Shown: one piece after another, positions 33,295 to 40,954 of the stretch
How the letters are laid out: each line of letters opens with the position of its first letter
How positions within the stretch are numbered: the first letter of the stretch is position 1
Assembly (NCBI GenBank): GCA_002212985.1
Contig: NBMY01000052.1
Span: 1-43,601 of the forward strand
Length of the DNA stretch: 43,601 bases
Direction of reading: 5' to 3'
Source of the DNA: Sphingobacteriales bacterium TSM_CSS
GTDB taxonomy: Bacteria > Bacteroidota > Bacteroidia > Chitinophagales > UBA2359
The notes under the pieces: generated by a model
Told to the model about the DNA's origin: nothing
Seen by the model: only the letters and a program-made list of their open reading frames with translations
Database searches by the model: none
Position numbers and translations under genes: made by a program

Positions 33295-33903
33295 TCACCG
33301 CCTTTGCAGCGTACAGAAAATAAAATTTTGGCCGGTGTTGAACGGTGTGGTATGCACTTGTGTCTGGCATCGGTTTACGGTGTAATATTGGGCAAAAACG
33401 GCAGGTAAAGAAGTTTCGTTGTATTGGGTTATGTCTAAACCGCTGCATTTTTTAGGACCCGTTTCAGAAAAAGTGCCAATAATAAGGTATTGAGCAGCAG
33501 CTTTATTTACAACATCAACATATTGCTCAATTTGTTGCGGGGTGGTAAGGAAATGGAAGGTGGCGCGGTCGTGCCAGAGTTGGTAGTTTTGGGGCGGGTT
33601 AAAAAGGGTAACATCAGAGGCAATCCATGTGATGTTGGCGGCCCTGCTGCCTAAACGTTGCTGAGCAGTTAGGAGGGCCGTTGCCGAAATATCGAGTACG
33701 GTAATGTTGGTAAAACCCTCTTCCAGCAGGAAGTCGGCCAGCAGGCTGTCGCCGCCGCCAATGTCAATAATGGGGGCGGTTTTGGGCAAATTTAACCTGT
33801 GTATCAGGTGGAGCGAAATTTCGGGTACTACCTGCGTCCAACTTCTTTCGTCAGGGGGTTTTGTTTGGTAAACCGTTTCCCAATGCAGTTTATTATTGTA
33901 CAT
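33295..33903 (-). CDS. Class I SAM-dependent methyltransferase
   Basis: 202 residues from ATG 33903 (MYNNKLHWETVYQTK). Motif I is IIDIGGGDSLLADFLLEEGF (about 45-64), with the acidic residue of motif II at VLDIS and a motif III-like WIASDVTLF. The HWETVY opening is shared by a group of small methyltransferases related to thiopurine/tellurite-resistance-type enzymes. The substrate is unknown. It lies 37 nt after the BNR lipoprotein gene on the same strand, so it is probably the last gene of an hldA-BNR-methyltransferase transcript. Confidence 0.85.
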   Translation of the reverse strand: MYNNKLHWETVYQTKPPDERSWTQVVPEISLHLIHRLNLPKTAPIIDIGGGDSLLADFLLEEGFTNITVLDISATALLTAQQRLGSRAANITWIASDVTLFNPPQNYQLWHDRATFHFLTTPQQIEQYVDVVNKAAAQYLIIGTFSETGPKKCSGLDITQYNETSLPAVFAQYYTVNRCQTQVHTTPFNTGQNFIFCTLQRR

Positions 33904-33940
33904 GGTCAATTCGGGGAGGTTTTACATACAGAATAAAAGG

Positions 33941-35089
33941 CTATTCCAGCGGGTACACCAGTACTTTCCATGTTTTACCGCCATCGGTGGTAAGTTGCAG
34001 TACATTTCCGCTGGTTGCAACACCTTTAAGTTGGCTGTAAAAATCAATGGCATCGGCATAAATACGGTTTTGGTTCACCTTTTGCCAGCTTTGTCCGCCG
34101 TTGGTGGTTTGATAAACATCGGCTACCGAAGCAATATCATCGGTATAGGCCACCGAAACGGCATAGGCATATTGTGAATCAACGGCATACAAATCGCTCA
34201 TGCCGCCGTTGGCAATAAGCAGGTTATAACTTTGCCAGTTTTGCCCGCTGTCGGAAGAGTAAAAAATTTGCTTGCCCGTTTTGGAGTAGGCATACAGGTA
34301 GTTGGGTGTGGCATAGACCACCTCCAGTTTGTTAAGCGGAACACCGTTTGAAATGGGGTACACATTGGGCCAGGTCAGTCCGCCATCGTTAGATACCAGC
34401 AGGTAGGCGTTACCGGCGCTGTCATTTACCAGCAGGTAGCCGGTAAAGGTGTTCAGAAAATAAGCATCGGCAGGTTGGTAAAGGGGGCTAAGTTCTGCCA
34501 GCAGGCTATACAGATTTTGATTATTGAAAGCATCTTTCACCACCTGATACACTTTTAGCCCCGAAGCAAAAACCGATGCACCCTGTGCGGCGACATAGCT
34601 GGTAAATACCCATCCAAGGTCTTTATTTACAAAATGAACCACGTCAAAGCTGTGGGTGCCGGTAATGGTGGTGCCGTTTTCTACTCTGTTTTCAAACTTC
34701 GATACATAGAGTTTATTGGTGTATGTTTCGCCGAAATTGTTGCTTTCCTCTAATTGCAGGTCGGTATAAGCTTCGGGGTAAATAATAATGTTTTCAAAAT
34801 CGTTATACACAATGCGTTCATAAGCAACGCCATTGGCTACGGCATAAATAGAATCGAATAAGTTGGGTGTATAATAAGCATAACCGCCGCCAAAACCCAC
34901 TATGGTAGAGTCGCCGCTCATCCAGCCGTAAATTTTATCGCCGGTAGTTAAGGCTCCGGTAGCGGGGTTAACCAACGGTTCCACATCGGCATAATCAAAC
35001 AGGAGTCGGTTGTTTTCAGAAAAACAGCCGGCGGTAAGCATTGCCAGCAATAAGCCGGCGAGGTAAATGGCAGTTTTCGGGGTTTTCAT
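33941..35089 (-). CDS. BNR/YCF48-like beta-propeller lipoprotein
   Basis: 382 residues. The signal MKTPKTAIYLAGLLLAMLTA, then GC, gives a lipid-modified Cys at 22. The body carries Asp-box (BNR) repeats: SNDGGLTWP, SSDSGQNWQ, TTNGGQSWQ and TTDGGKTWK, evenly spaced, as in sortilin/YCF48-type propellers. No sialidase catalytic residues are evident, so it is more likely a binding or assembly factor at the cell surface or in the periplasm. The start lies 12 nt after the hldA stop, so translation is probably coupled. Confidence 0.85.
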   Translation of the reverse strand: MKTPKTAIYLAGLLLAMLTAGCFSENNRLLFDYADVEPLVNPATGALTTGDKIYGWMSGDSTIVGFGGGYAYYTPNLFDSIYAVANGVAYERIVYNDFENIIIYPEAYTDLQLEESNNFGETYTNKLYVSKFENRVENGTTITGTHSFDVVHFVNKDLGWVFTSYVAAQGASVFASGLKVYQVVKDAFNNQNLYSLLAELSPLYQPADAYFLNTFTGYLLVNDSAGNAYLLVSNDGGLTWPNVYPISNGVPLNKLEVVYATPNYLYAYSKTGKQIFYSSDSGQNWQSYNLLIANGGMSDLYAVDSQYAYAVSVAYTDDIASVADVYQTTNGGQSWQKVNQNRIYADAIDFYSQLKGVATSGNVLQLTTDGGKTWKVLVYPLE

Positions 35090-35101
35090 GCTTTGTGGGT
35101 T

Positions 35102-36103
35102 TTATTCGCCAAGCAAGGCTACGGCTTCTTTGTATAGTTTCTCTTTATCAACAGGTGCTACGCCAACTTGTTCACAAACCAGTCCGGCAGCAATATTTGC
35201 CAGTTCTACGGTGGCAAAAATATCCAGTTCAAGCGCAAGTCCCAAGGCCAGCAGGGCCAACACGGTATCGCCGGCGCCCGATACATCAATGATGTTGCGC
35301 TGGTAGGCAGGGCAAACTTCATGGTCGTCTTCGGTAGCCACAAAAATACCTTTGCTGCCAAGTGTAATAACCGATATGGAATTTTGAAGAATAGCCCTCA
35401 ACTGGCTGTCGGCGGCTATGAGAGTATCAATTTTAAGGGGGTTAATGTCCATTTCCAGGGCATTGGTGGCTTCGGCCAAGTTGGGTTTAATGAGGGTGCA
35501 GCCCCTGTATTCAAAAAAATTGTCGTACTTAGGGTCAACAGCCACGGGTATTTTGGCCTGCCGGGCGTTATGTATAACGTTGGCAATGAGCTTTGGAGTC
35601 AATACGCCTTTATTGTAATCTTGCAGAATTACCACATGCGGGGCTTCGGTATAAATTATGTCAATAATATTATCGAGCAGCAGCAGTTCGGTGTTTTCTT
35701 CCAGGGGATTTCGCTGTTCAGAGTCAAAACGGAGCATTTGCTGGTTTCGGCTTACTATGCGGTTTTTTACGGTGGTTTTCCGTTCCTGGTCCAGAACAAT
35801 ATAGCGCGAGGAGATACCCGCCTGTTGCAGTTCATCTTTAAAGGTATAGCCGTCGGGGTCATCGCCTACTACCGAGGCCAGAAAAACTTTAGCGCCCAGT
35901 TCTTTAATATTTTGTGCTACGTTGGCAGCGCCGCCTAATCGGTTTTCGTGTTTGTAAATGTCCACAATGGGAATGGGTGCTTCGGGCGATATGCGGTTTA
36001 CATGCCCAAACAGGTAGTGGTCTAACATTACATCGCCAATTACCAGTGCTTTCAGGTTGTGGAAAGACTCAAAAATTTCGGAAATGGTATTTTGCTCTGC
36101 CAT
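35102..36103 (-). CDS. hldA: D-glycero-beta-D-manno-heptose-7-phosphate kinase
   Basis: 333 residues, a PfkB-family sugar kinase. The N-terminal part reads VIGDVMLDHYLFGHVNRISP and NRLGGAANVAQNI, and the C-terminal anion-hole motif is DVSGAGDTV. These match the kinase domain of HldE/RfaE. The adenylyltransferase domain of bifunctional HldE is absent, so this is a monofunctional HldA form (RfaE1) and a separate hldC is expected elsewhere. It makes heptose-1,7-bisphosphate for ADP-heptose and LPS core synthesis. It heads a transcript with the BNR lipoprotein and the methyltransferase. Confidence 0.92.
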   Translation of the reverse strand: MAEQNTISEIFESFHNLKALVIGDVMLDHYLFGHVNRISPEAPIPIVDIYKHENRLGGAANVAQNIKELGAKVFLASVVGDDPDGYTFKDELQQAGISSRYIVLDQERKTTVKNRIVSRNQQMLRFDSEQRNPLEENTELLLLDNIIDIIYTEAPHVVILQDYNKGVLTPKLIANVIHNARQAKIPVAVDPKYDNFFEYRGCTLIKPNLAEATNALEMDINPLKIDTLIAADSQLRAILQNSISVITLGSKGIFVATEDDHEVCPAYQRNIIDVSGAGDTVLALLALGLALELDIFATVELANIAAGLVCEQVGVAPVDKEKLYKEAVALLGE

Positions 36104-36238
36104 AACGCACTCGAGTAGGGTTTAATTTTTGTTTTTGATAAGGTAAATTTAGGATAAAAACCCCTGTGATTTTAACAAACGCGATAATTTTATTAAAAAA
36201 CGCTACATTTTTAGCTGCTTTGTTTTTGGCTGCTGTTT

Positions 36239-37432
36239 TTAGTACAGTTTTGCCAGGTGTTGTTTCATTCGGGCGCAGGCTTCGCGTATGTTATCTTCCG
36301 ATGCGGCGTAGGAAATGCGAATGCATTTTTCGTTTCCGAAGGCTTGCCCGTTTACGGTAGAAACGTGTGCATGGTTGAGCAGGTACATGCTCAGGTCGTC
36401 CACGTTGTTAATAATGGTTTCGCCATTGGTTTTACCTAAGTAGTAGCTAACATCGGGAAACACATAAAAAGCGCCATCGGGAATATTGGTTATAAATCCG
36501 GGCATGTCGTTCAGCAAATCCAGCATTAAATCACGGCGGTGCCTGAAAGCTTTTTGCATGGCATAAACCGGTTCCATGGTGCCGGTAAGGGCGGCAATGG
36601 CGGCGCGTTGGGTAATGGAACAGGTAGCGCTGGTAAACTGCCCCTGCATTTTATCGCAGGCTTTGGCAATGGCCAATGGTGCGGCAATGTATCCAAGTCG
36701 CCAGCCGGTCATGGCAAACCCTTTTGAGAGGCCGTTTACGGTAATAACGCGGTGTTTGGCAAATTCAAACTGCGCCATGCTTTCATGTTTGCCTACATAG
36801 TTTATGTATTCATAAATTTCATCAGAAACCACATACAGGTCGTTGTGTTCCACAATTACCTCTGCCAGTTGGCGCAGTTCTTCCTTACTGTAAACAGCGC
36901 CGGTAGGGTTACAGGGCGATGAGAAAATAATTAGACGGGTATTGGGTTTAATGGCGGCTTCCAGTTGTTGGGCGGTAATTTTGAAGCCGTTTTCCATACT
37001 TGCGGGCACTTCGGTGGCTATACCTTCGGCAAGTTCTACCTGTGCGGCATAACTTACCCAATAGGGGCTGGGCAGCAGCACTTCATCGCCGGGGTTTACC
37101 AAACACAGTACCACGTTGGCTATAGATTGCTTGGCACCGGTAGAAAGCACTATTTGTTCGGGCGTATAATCCAGCCCGTTATCGCGTTTGAGTTTATGCA
37201 CCACTGCCTGCCGCACATCTAAATAACCCGAAACCGGTGTGTAGTGAGAGTAATTTTGGTCTATGGCTTGTTTGGCAGCTTCTTTTATATGCTCGGGCGT
37301 ATCAAAATCGGGTTCGCCAAGGCTAAGGTTAATTACTTTTATTCCCTGACTTTGTAACTGCCGTGCCAGTGCAGCCATTTTCAGGGTATCCGATTCATTT
37401 AAATTTACAATGCGGTTTGATAGTTTAATCAT
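36239..37432 (-). CDS. aspC: Aspartate aminotransferase (class I/II, PLP)
   Basis: 397 residues from ATG 37432 (MIKLSNRIVNLNESDTLK), which is supported by a promoter 85 nt upstream. The PLP lysine is K237 in NGLSKGFAMTGWRLGYIA. NPTGAVYS and VVSDEIYEYI carry the Asn and Asp/Tyr that hold the cofactor. The family moves amino groups between aspartate and 2-oxoglutarate. Subgroup Ib enzymes sometimes accept prephenate or aromatic acids, so exact specificity is uncertain. It is transcribed away from accD. Confidence 0.92.
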   Translation of the reverse strand: MIKLSNRIVNLNESDTLKMAALARQLQSQGIKVINLSLGEPDFDTPEHIKEAAKQAIDQNYSHYTPVSGYLDVRQAVVHKLKRDNGLDYTPEQIVLSTGAKQSIANVVLCLVNPGDEVLLPSPYWVSYAAQVELAEGIATEVPASMENGFKITAQQLEAAIKPNTRLIIFSSPCNPTGAVYSKEELRQLAEVIVEHNDLYVVSDEIYEYINYVGKHESMAQFEFAKHRVITVNGLSKGFAMTGWRLGYIAAPLAIAKACDKMQGQFTSATCSITQRAAIAALTGTMEPVYAMQKAFRHRRDLMLDLLNDMPGFITNIPDGAFYVFPDVSYYLGKTNGETIINNVDDLSMYLLNHAHVSTVNGQAFGNEKCIRISYAASEDNIREACARMKQHLAKLY

Positions 37433-37517
37433 ACAATAAAAACAAATGTTGAAAGCAGGTAAGTGAAAAAAACAGGGCTTTTCTAATGCCCCGATGACAT
37501 TTTTGTGAATAAAAATG

Positions 37518-37547
37518 CAAAAATACGAGTTATTGCTTAGGTAGCAA
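37518..37547 (-). promoter_or_regulatory. Promoter for aspC
   Basis: On the minus strand TTG (37547-37545), a 19-nt spacer, then TATTTTTG (37525-37518), an exact TAnnTTTG. The leader would be about 80 nt. No gene lies in the 358 nt between aspC and accD. Confidence 0.6.
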
Positions 37548-37721
37548 CCACGCAAAGCACATTTGTGTTCAGAACAGAAGCAAATCTGCAATTGATCGCT
37601 GCTTTGCCTCCCATAATGCCCGAAAGCAGGCCCAATTTGTTAAAGCCGGGCACTGCTCAAACAAAGCAGCTATACAACGCGCTTCCGACTGCCCCGTTGC
37701 AGTTGCAGGCTTAAAATACAT

Positions 37722-37752
37722 TTTGCAGTTTCGGCCAATTGGCGTACCTTCG
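37722..37752 (+). promoter_or_regulatory. Promoter for accD
   Basis: TTTG (37722-37725), a 19-nt spacer, then TACCTTCG (37745-37752), one mismatch from TAnnTTTG. It leaves a leader of about 33 nt before the accD ATG. Confidence 0.6.
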
Positions 37753-37790
37753 TACTTGAAAAACTCCAGGCCAACCAAAATTCCATTCCC

Positions 37791-38636
37791 ATGAACTGGT
37801 TTCAACGCAATATTAAAGGTATATTTACCAAAACAACCGAAAAACGCGAAGCACCCGATGGCGTATGGCATCGGTGTGAGCAGTGCAAAGTTACCTTACC
37901 CGCCCGCGAACACCGAATGAACCTGTATGTCTGCTCCAACTGCGATTACCATGACCGCATTGACTCGGAAACCTATTTCCAGATTTTGTTTGATAACAAG
38001 CAGTACGAAAAACTGTTTACAAACCTTAAACCAATAGATATTTTGGGCTTTACCGATACTAAAAGCTACGAGCAGCGCCTTAAACAAACCCAAAAAAAGG
38101 TTAATCTTGATGATGCCATGCAAGTAGCTAATGGCAAGGTTAACAACCGTTTGCTGGTAATAGCCGCCATGGATTTTAACTTTATTGGCGGTTCTATGGG
38201 TTCTGTGGTGGGTGAAAAAATTGCCCGGGCCATAGATTACTGCATTGCGCACAAAACACCACTGCTTATTATTTCCAAATCGGGTGGTGCGCGCATGATG
38301 GAGTCTGCTTTTTCATTGATGCAAATGGCCAAAACATCGGCAAAGCTAACGCAATTGGCTGAGGCAGAGGTTCCCTACTTTTCTTTGCTTACCGACCCCA
38401 CAACCGGCGGTGTTACGGCATCGTTTGCCATGTTGGGCGATTTAAACATTGCCGAACCCAAAGCGCTTATTGGTTTTGCCGGCCCAAGGGTTATTAAGGA
38501 AACCATAAAAAAAGAATTGCCCGAAGATTTTCAGACATCGGAATTTTTAATGGAGCATGGTTTTGTTGATTTAATTGTTCATCGGCGCGATTTAAAAAAT
38601 AAATTGTCTGAGTTGCTTACTTATTTTGCTGCCTGA
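37791..38636 (+). CDS. accD: Acetyl-CoA carboxylase carboxyltransferase subunit beta
   Basis: 281 residues, the usual AccD length. An N-terminal zinc ribbon has Cys at 29, 32, 48 and 51 (CEQC, CSNC). The crotonase-like carboxyltransferase fold shows SKSGGARMMESAFSLMQMAK, LTDPTTGGVTASFAMLGD and IGFAGPRVI. With AccA it transfers the carboxyl group from biotin to acetyl-CoA, giving malonyl-CoA for fatty-acid synthesis. accA is not in the window. A small membrane-protein gene follows after 38 nt and may share the transcript. Confidence 0.97.
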   Translation: MNWFQRNIKGIFTKTTEKREAPDGVWHRCEQCKVTLPAREHRMNLYVCSNCDYHDRIDSETYFQILFDNKQYEKLFTNLKPIDILGFTDTKSYEQRLKQTQKKVNLDDAMQVANGKVNNRLLVIAAMDFNFIGGSMGSVVGEKIARAIDYCIAHKTPLLIISKSGGARMMESAFSLMQMAKTSAKLTQLAEAEVPYFSLLTDPTTGGVTASFAMLGDLNIAEPKALIGFAGPRVIKETIKKELPEDFQTSEFLMEHGFVDLIVHRRDLKNKLSELLTYFAA

Positions 38637-38674
38637 TATATTTGTTTGGTTACCGGATTAAATCCTTTTTACTC

Positions 38675-39091
38675 ATGCAAATAGATGTTGAAGCCTTTTT
38701 TTTCCTGCTCATGGCAGTAGTGGTATTTTTATACTACGCCATGCGCAAGGGTAAAAATAAACGCCCTACCATTGCCGAAGAAGTATCATGGGAAGAACTG
38801 ACCATTGAACAGGCTTTGCAGCAGTACAGTCCTGCCGCCGCTGCCGCACCAATACAGGCTCCGCCTGCCGTAGCAGCTCCGCCACCGGTTGCAGAACCCG
38901 CGCCTGCTCCGCCTCCGCCGGCAGAACCCGGTTATTTTACTTACGAAGATGCCGGTATGTTTCCGCGCCGCCGCAAACCCCAAAAACAAAAACGCAAGGC
39001 CAAAAAACTGCCGCACGATTTGAGCAAGCCATTTATTTTTAATCCCCGAGATGCCATTCTTTATGAAACTATCTGGACACGCAAATATTAA
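38675..39091 (+). CDS. Small single-helix membrane protein with Ala/Pro linker
   Basis: 138 residues from ATG 38675 (MQIDVEAFFFLLMAVVVF), which starts directly with a membrane helix (about 6-25). Then come a basic stop-transfer patch (MRKGKNKRP), an acidic helix (EEVSWEELTIEQALQQ), a long Ala/Pro linker (about 56-88) and a Lys/Arg-rich tail (RRRKPQKQKRKAKK). It ends with a short conserved-looking motif (FNPRDAILYETIWTRKY). The last motif suggests a docking peptide or inner-membrane tether. I do not recognise a family. Confidence 0.7.
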   Translation: MQIDVEAFFFLLMAVVVFLYYAMRKGKNKRPTIAEEVSWEELTIEQALQQYSPAAAAAPIQAPPAVAAPPPVAEPAPAPPPPAEPGYFTYEDAGMFPRRRKPQKQKRKAKKLPHDLSKPFIFNPRDAILYETIWTRKY

Positions 39092-39107
39092 GCACGCCAT
39101 TACGGGG

Positions 39108-40802
39108 TTAAAACAGCAGTTCCTTCCTGGCCATGTTAAGCCTTATGCCTAAGCCAAACAATTGGTCGGTGTTGGTTTGGGCCGGGTTTTCGGCTTTTTG
39201 GCGGCGGTAGGTATAGGTAAAATCGAACCAGAAATTGTGCCGCCACATATAACTGAGTAAGAAATCTGCCAGTACAATGTTGGTTCTGTTGCCTTGCAGC
39301 AAGTGGTTGTTGTATTCCTGCGGGCGGGTAGTGTTGAGCAGGAAAATGTTGCCCCCCCAGTTTACCGAGTCGGTATCGGCGCCATATTGTGCATACAGGA
39401 GGTTTAGTTTTACATCTACCTTTTTGTGGGGCTTATAGCGCAAAACGGCCAATGTTTCGCGGAAATTTGCGCCCAACGGGTGGGCAAGGGGTTGGTTAAA
39501 ATGGGTATAATTACCGCTTTCGGTGTTGTGCGTGTAGGTATAAGGCCGCACGGTGTTAAACTCTATTTGCGCATCTAAATTGCTTACACCGGCCACATCA
39601 ATATATTTTAACCCTGCCTGAAGTCCGTATTTGTTGCCCCACCAGCCGGTTTGGTCTTTTATTTCGCCAAACTTAAACTCATCGAGCAGGAACTGCCCGT
39701 AAAAAGAGAAATGTTTCAGGAAGTTGTATTTTACATCCATACCCAGCAGCACATTATCGGGGCTGCCCAGGTGGTACTCTACGGCGCGGTAAAAAATAAT
39801 GGGGTTCAGGTAGCTAAGTTCAAAGCCGCCGTTTTCGCGTCCGTAAATTACGCTTTCAAACAAACCAAGGTTTAAACGTTTGGTAACATTAAGGCTAAGG
39901 TGGTGCATGGCGGCATATTTGCGGGGCAAAGCGCCATCGGCATTATTTTTAAACTGGCCGGTAAGTTGCATAAACAGGTTTTGATAGTTGAGCCGCCAAA
40001 CCTGCGTGTTGATTTTAAGAAAAAGGTAATTGTTTGAGAAATCAGACAAAAACAAGGAGCGCACACCGTTTCCGATAAAGTTTTTATCGTGCCCAAACTG
40101 GAGCCGTACCCGTTCTACGGGCTGAAAGGTAACGTAGCCGCGCACATGAAAAAAGTCGTGTCCGGGTGCAAAAATGCTGTCGCCCAACATGCTGTTAAAA
40201 TCTTTTACCCTGCCTTCGCCGGGCACGGCGTTGTAGGTTTGGGTAAATTGCTGCGCATAATCGGGGTAGCTTACCTGATTATCGGTAAGCAGGGTATAAA
40301 ACCCTATTTGTTCGTTAATCATGCCTCTTATTTCGGCGCCGCGCGTGTTTATGTAGCGTATGCCTTTTACCCCCTGCTCTTTGCCTAATTGCATGTGCAA
40401 AACGGGGCTTGCTTTCAGCAGCAGTTCATCGTAGTATTTCAGGCGCAAAAAATCGGCGGGGTATTTATAAAAGTGTTTCAGAAAAGGCTTTTTGCTGGGT
40501 ATCAACCCCCAATACGACCATTCGTTGTTGTCTTTATAAATATAGTACTGATTGTAGCGGTCGGTAGGGCTAAAACGCACGCCATCCATATTATCGGTGC
40601 TTTCGGCCAGTAATACCGCATTAAAGCGAATATAGGGTTTTGCTGAAGTGAAAATATAGTTGGTATCCAGCGTTCCCGATTTTATTTCAACGCGGTCAAG
40701 CAGATGGTAGGCGGGCATTTGAAGGGGCAGGTATGCGCTTTGTGCCTGCGTCATACCGCATGAAAACAGCAAAATAACCGTAACAAACCGATGGAGGTGC
40801 AT
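39108..40802 (-). CDS. RemB/Wzi-like outer-membrane beta-barrel protein
   Basis: 564 residues. The signal peptide is MHLHRFVTVILLFSCG to TQAQ. The body is a barrel of alternating aromatic strands, with a block NFIGNGVRSLFLSDFSNNY (about 245-263) that resembles capsule-assembly Wzi-type proteins and the gliding protein RemB of Flavobacterium. It ends with a hydrophobic-alternating C-terminal strand (LGIRLNMARKELLF). The likely role is surface polysaccharide attachment or gliding. The assignment rests on remembered motifs only. A terminator separates it from the upstream cargo gene. Confidence 0.65.
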   Translation of the reverse strand: MHLHRFVTVILLFSCGMTQAQSAYLPLQMPAYHLLDRVEIKSGTLDTNYIFTSAKPYIRFNAVLLAESTDNMDGVRFSPTDRYNQYYIYKDNNEWSYWGLIPSKKPFLKHFYKYPADFLRLKYYDELLLKASPVLHMQLGKEQGVKGIRYINTRGAEIRGMINEQIGFYTLLTDNQVSYPDYAQQFTQTYNAVPGEGRVKDFNSMLGDSIFAPGHDFFHVRGYVTFQPVERVRLQFGHDKNFIGNGVRSLFLSDFSNNYLFLKINTQVWRLNYQNLFMQLTGQFKNNADGALPRKYAAMHHLSLNVTKRLNLGLFESVIYGRENGGFELSYLNPIIFYRAVEYHLGSPDNVLLGMDVKYNFLKHFSFYGQFLLDEFKFGEIKDQTGWWGNKYGLQAGLKYIDVAGVSNLDAQIEFNTVRPYTYTHNTESGNYTHFNQPLAHPLGANFRETLAVLRYKPHKKVDVKLNLLYAQYGADTDSVNWGGNIFLLNTTRPQEYNNHLLQGNRTNIVLADFLLSYMWRHNFWFDFTYTYRRQKAENPAQTNTDQLFGLGIRLNMARKELLF

Positions 40803-40848
40803 AAAACAGGCATTTAATTTAAACAGAAGGTTGGTTGTTTTTGCTCAT

Positions 40849-40895
40849 AAAAAAGCAGACAGCCCGAAACCAGAATCTGGTTCCGGCGCTGTCTG
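40849..40895 (-). terminator. Strong terminator after the lamin-tail cargo gene
   Basis: CAGACAGC (40856-40863) pairs with GCTGTCTG (40888-40895). Inside, CCG pairs with CGG and AACCAGA with TCTGGTT, giving a long nearly continuous stem. On the minus strand a T6 run (40854-40849) follows. Confidence 0.8.
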
Positions 40896-40954
40896 ACTAT
40901 GACAAGAGCTAAAATACAAAAGTAAAAAAATAAAACCTGCTAAACTACAAGGGT

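Noticed and set aside
35168-35938. Long plus-strand frame opposite hldA
   Set aside because: Antisense shadow of a clear PfkB-family kinase; no family features of its own.
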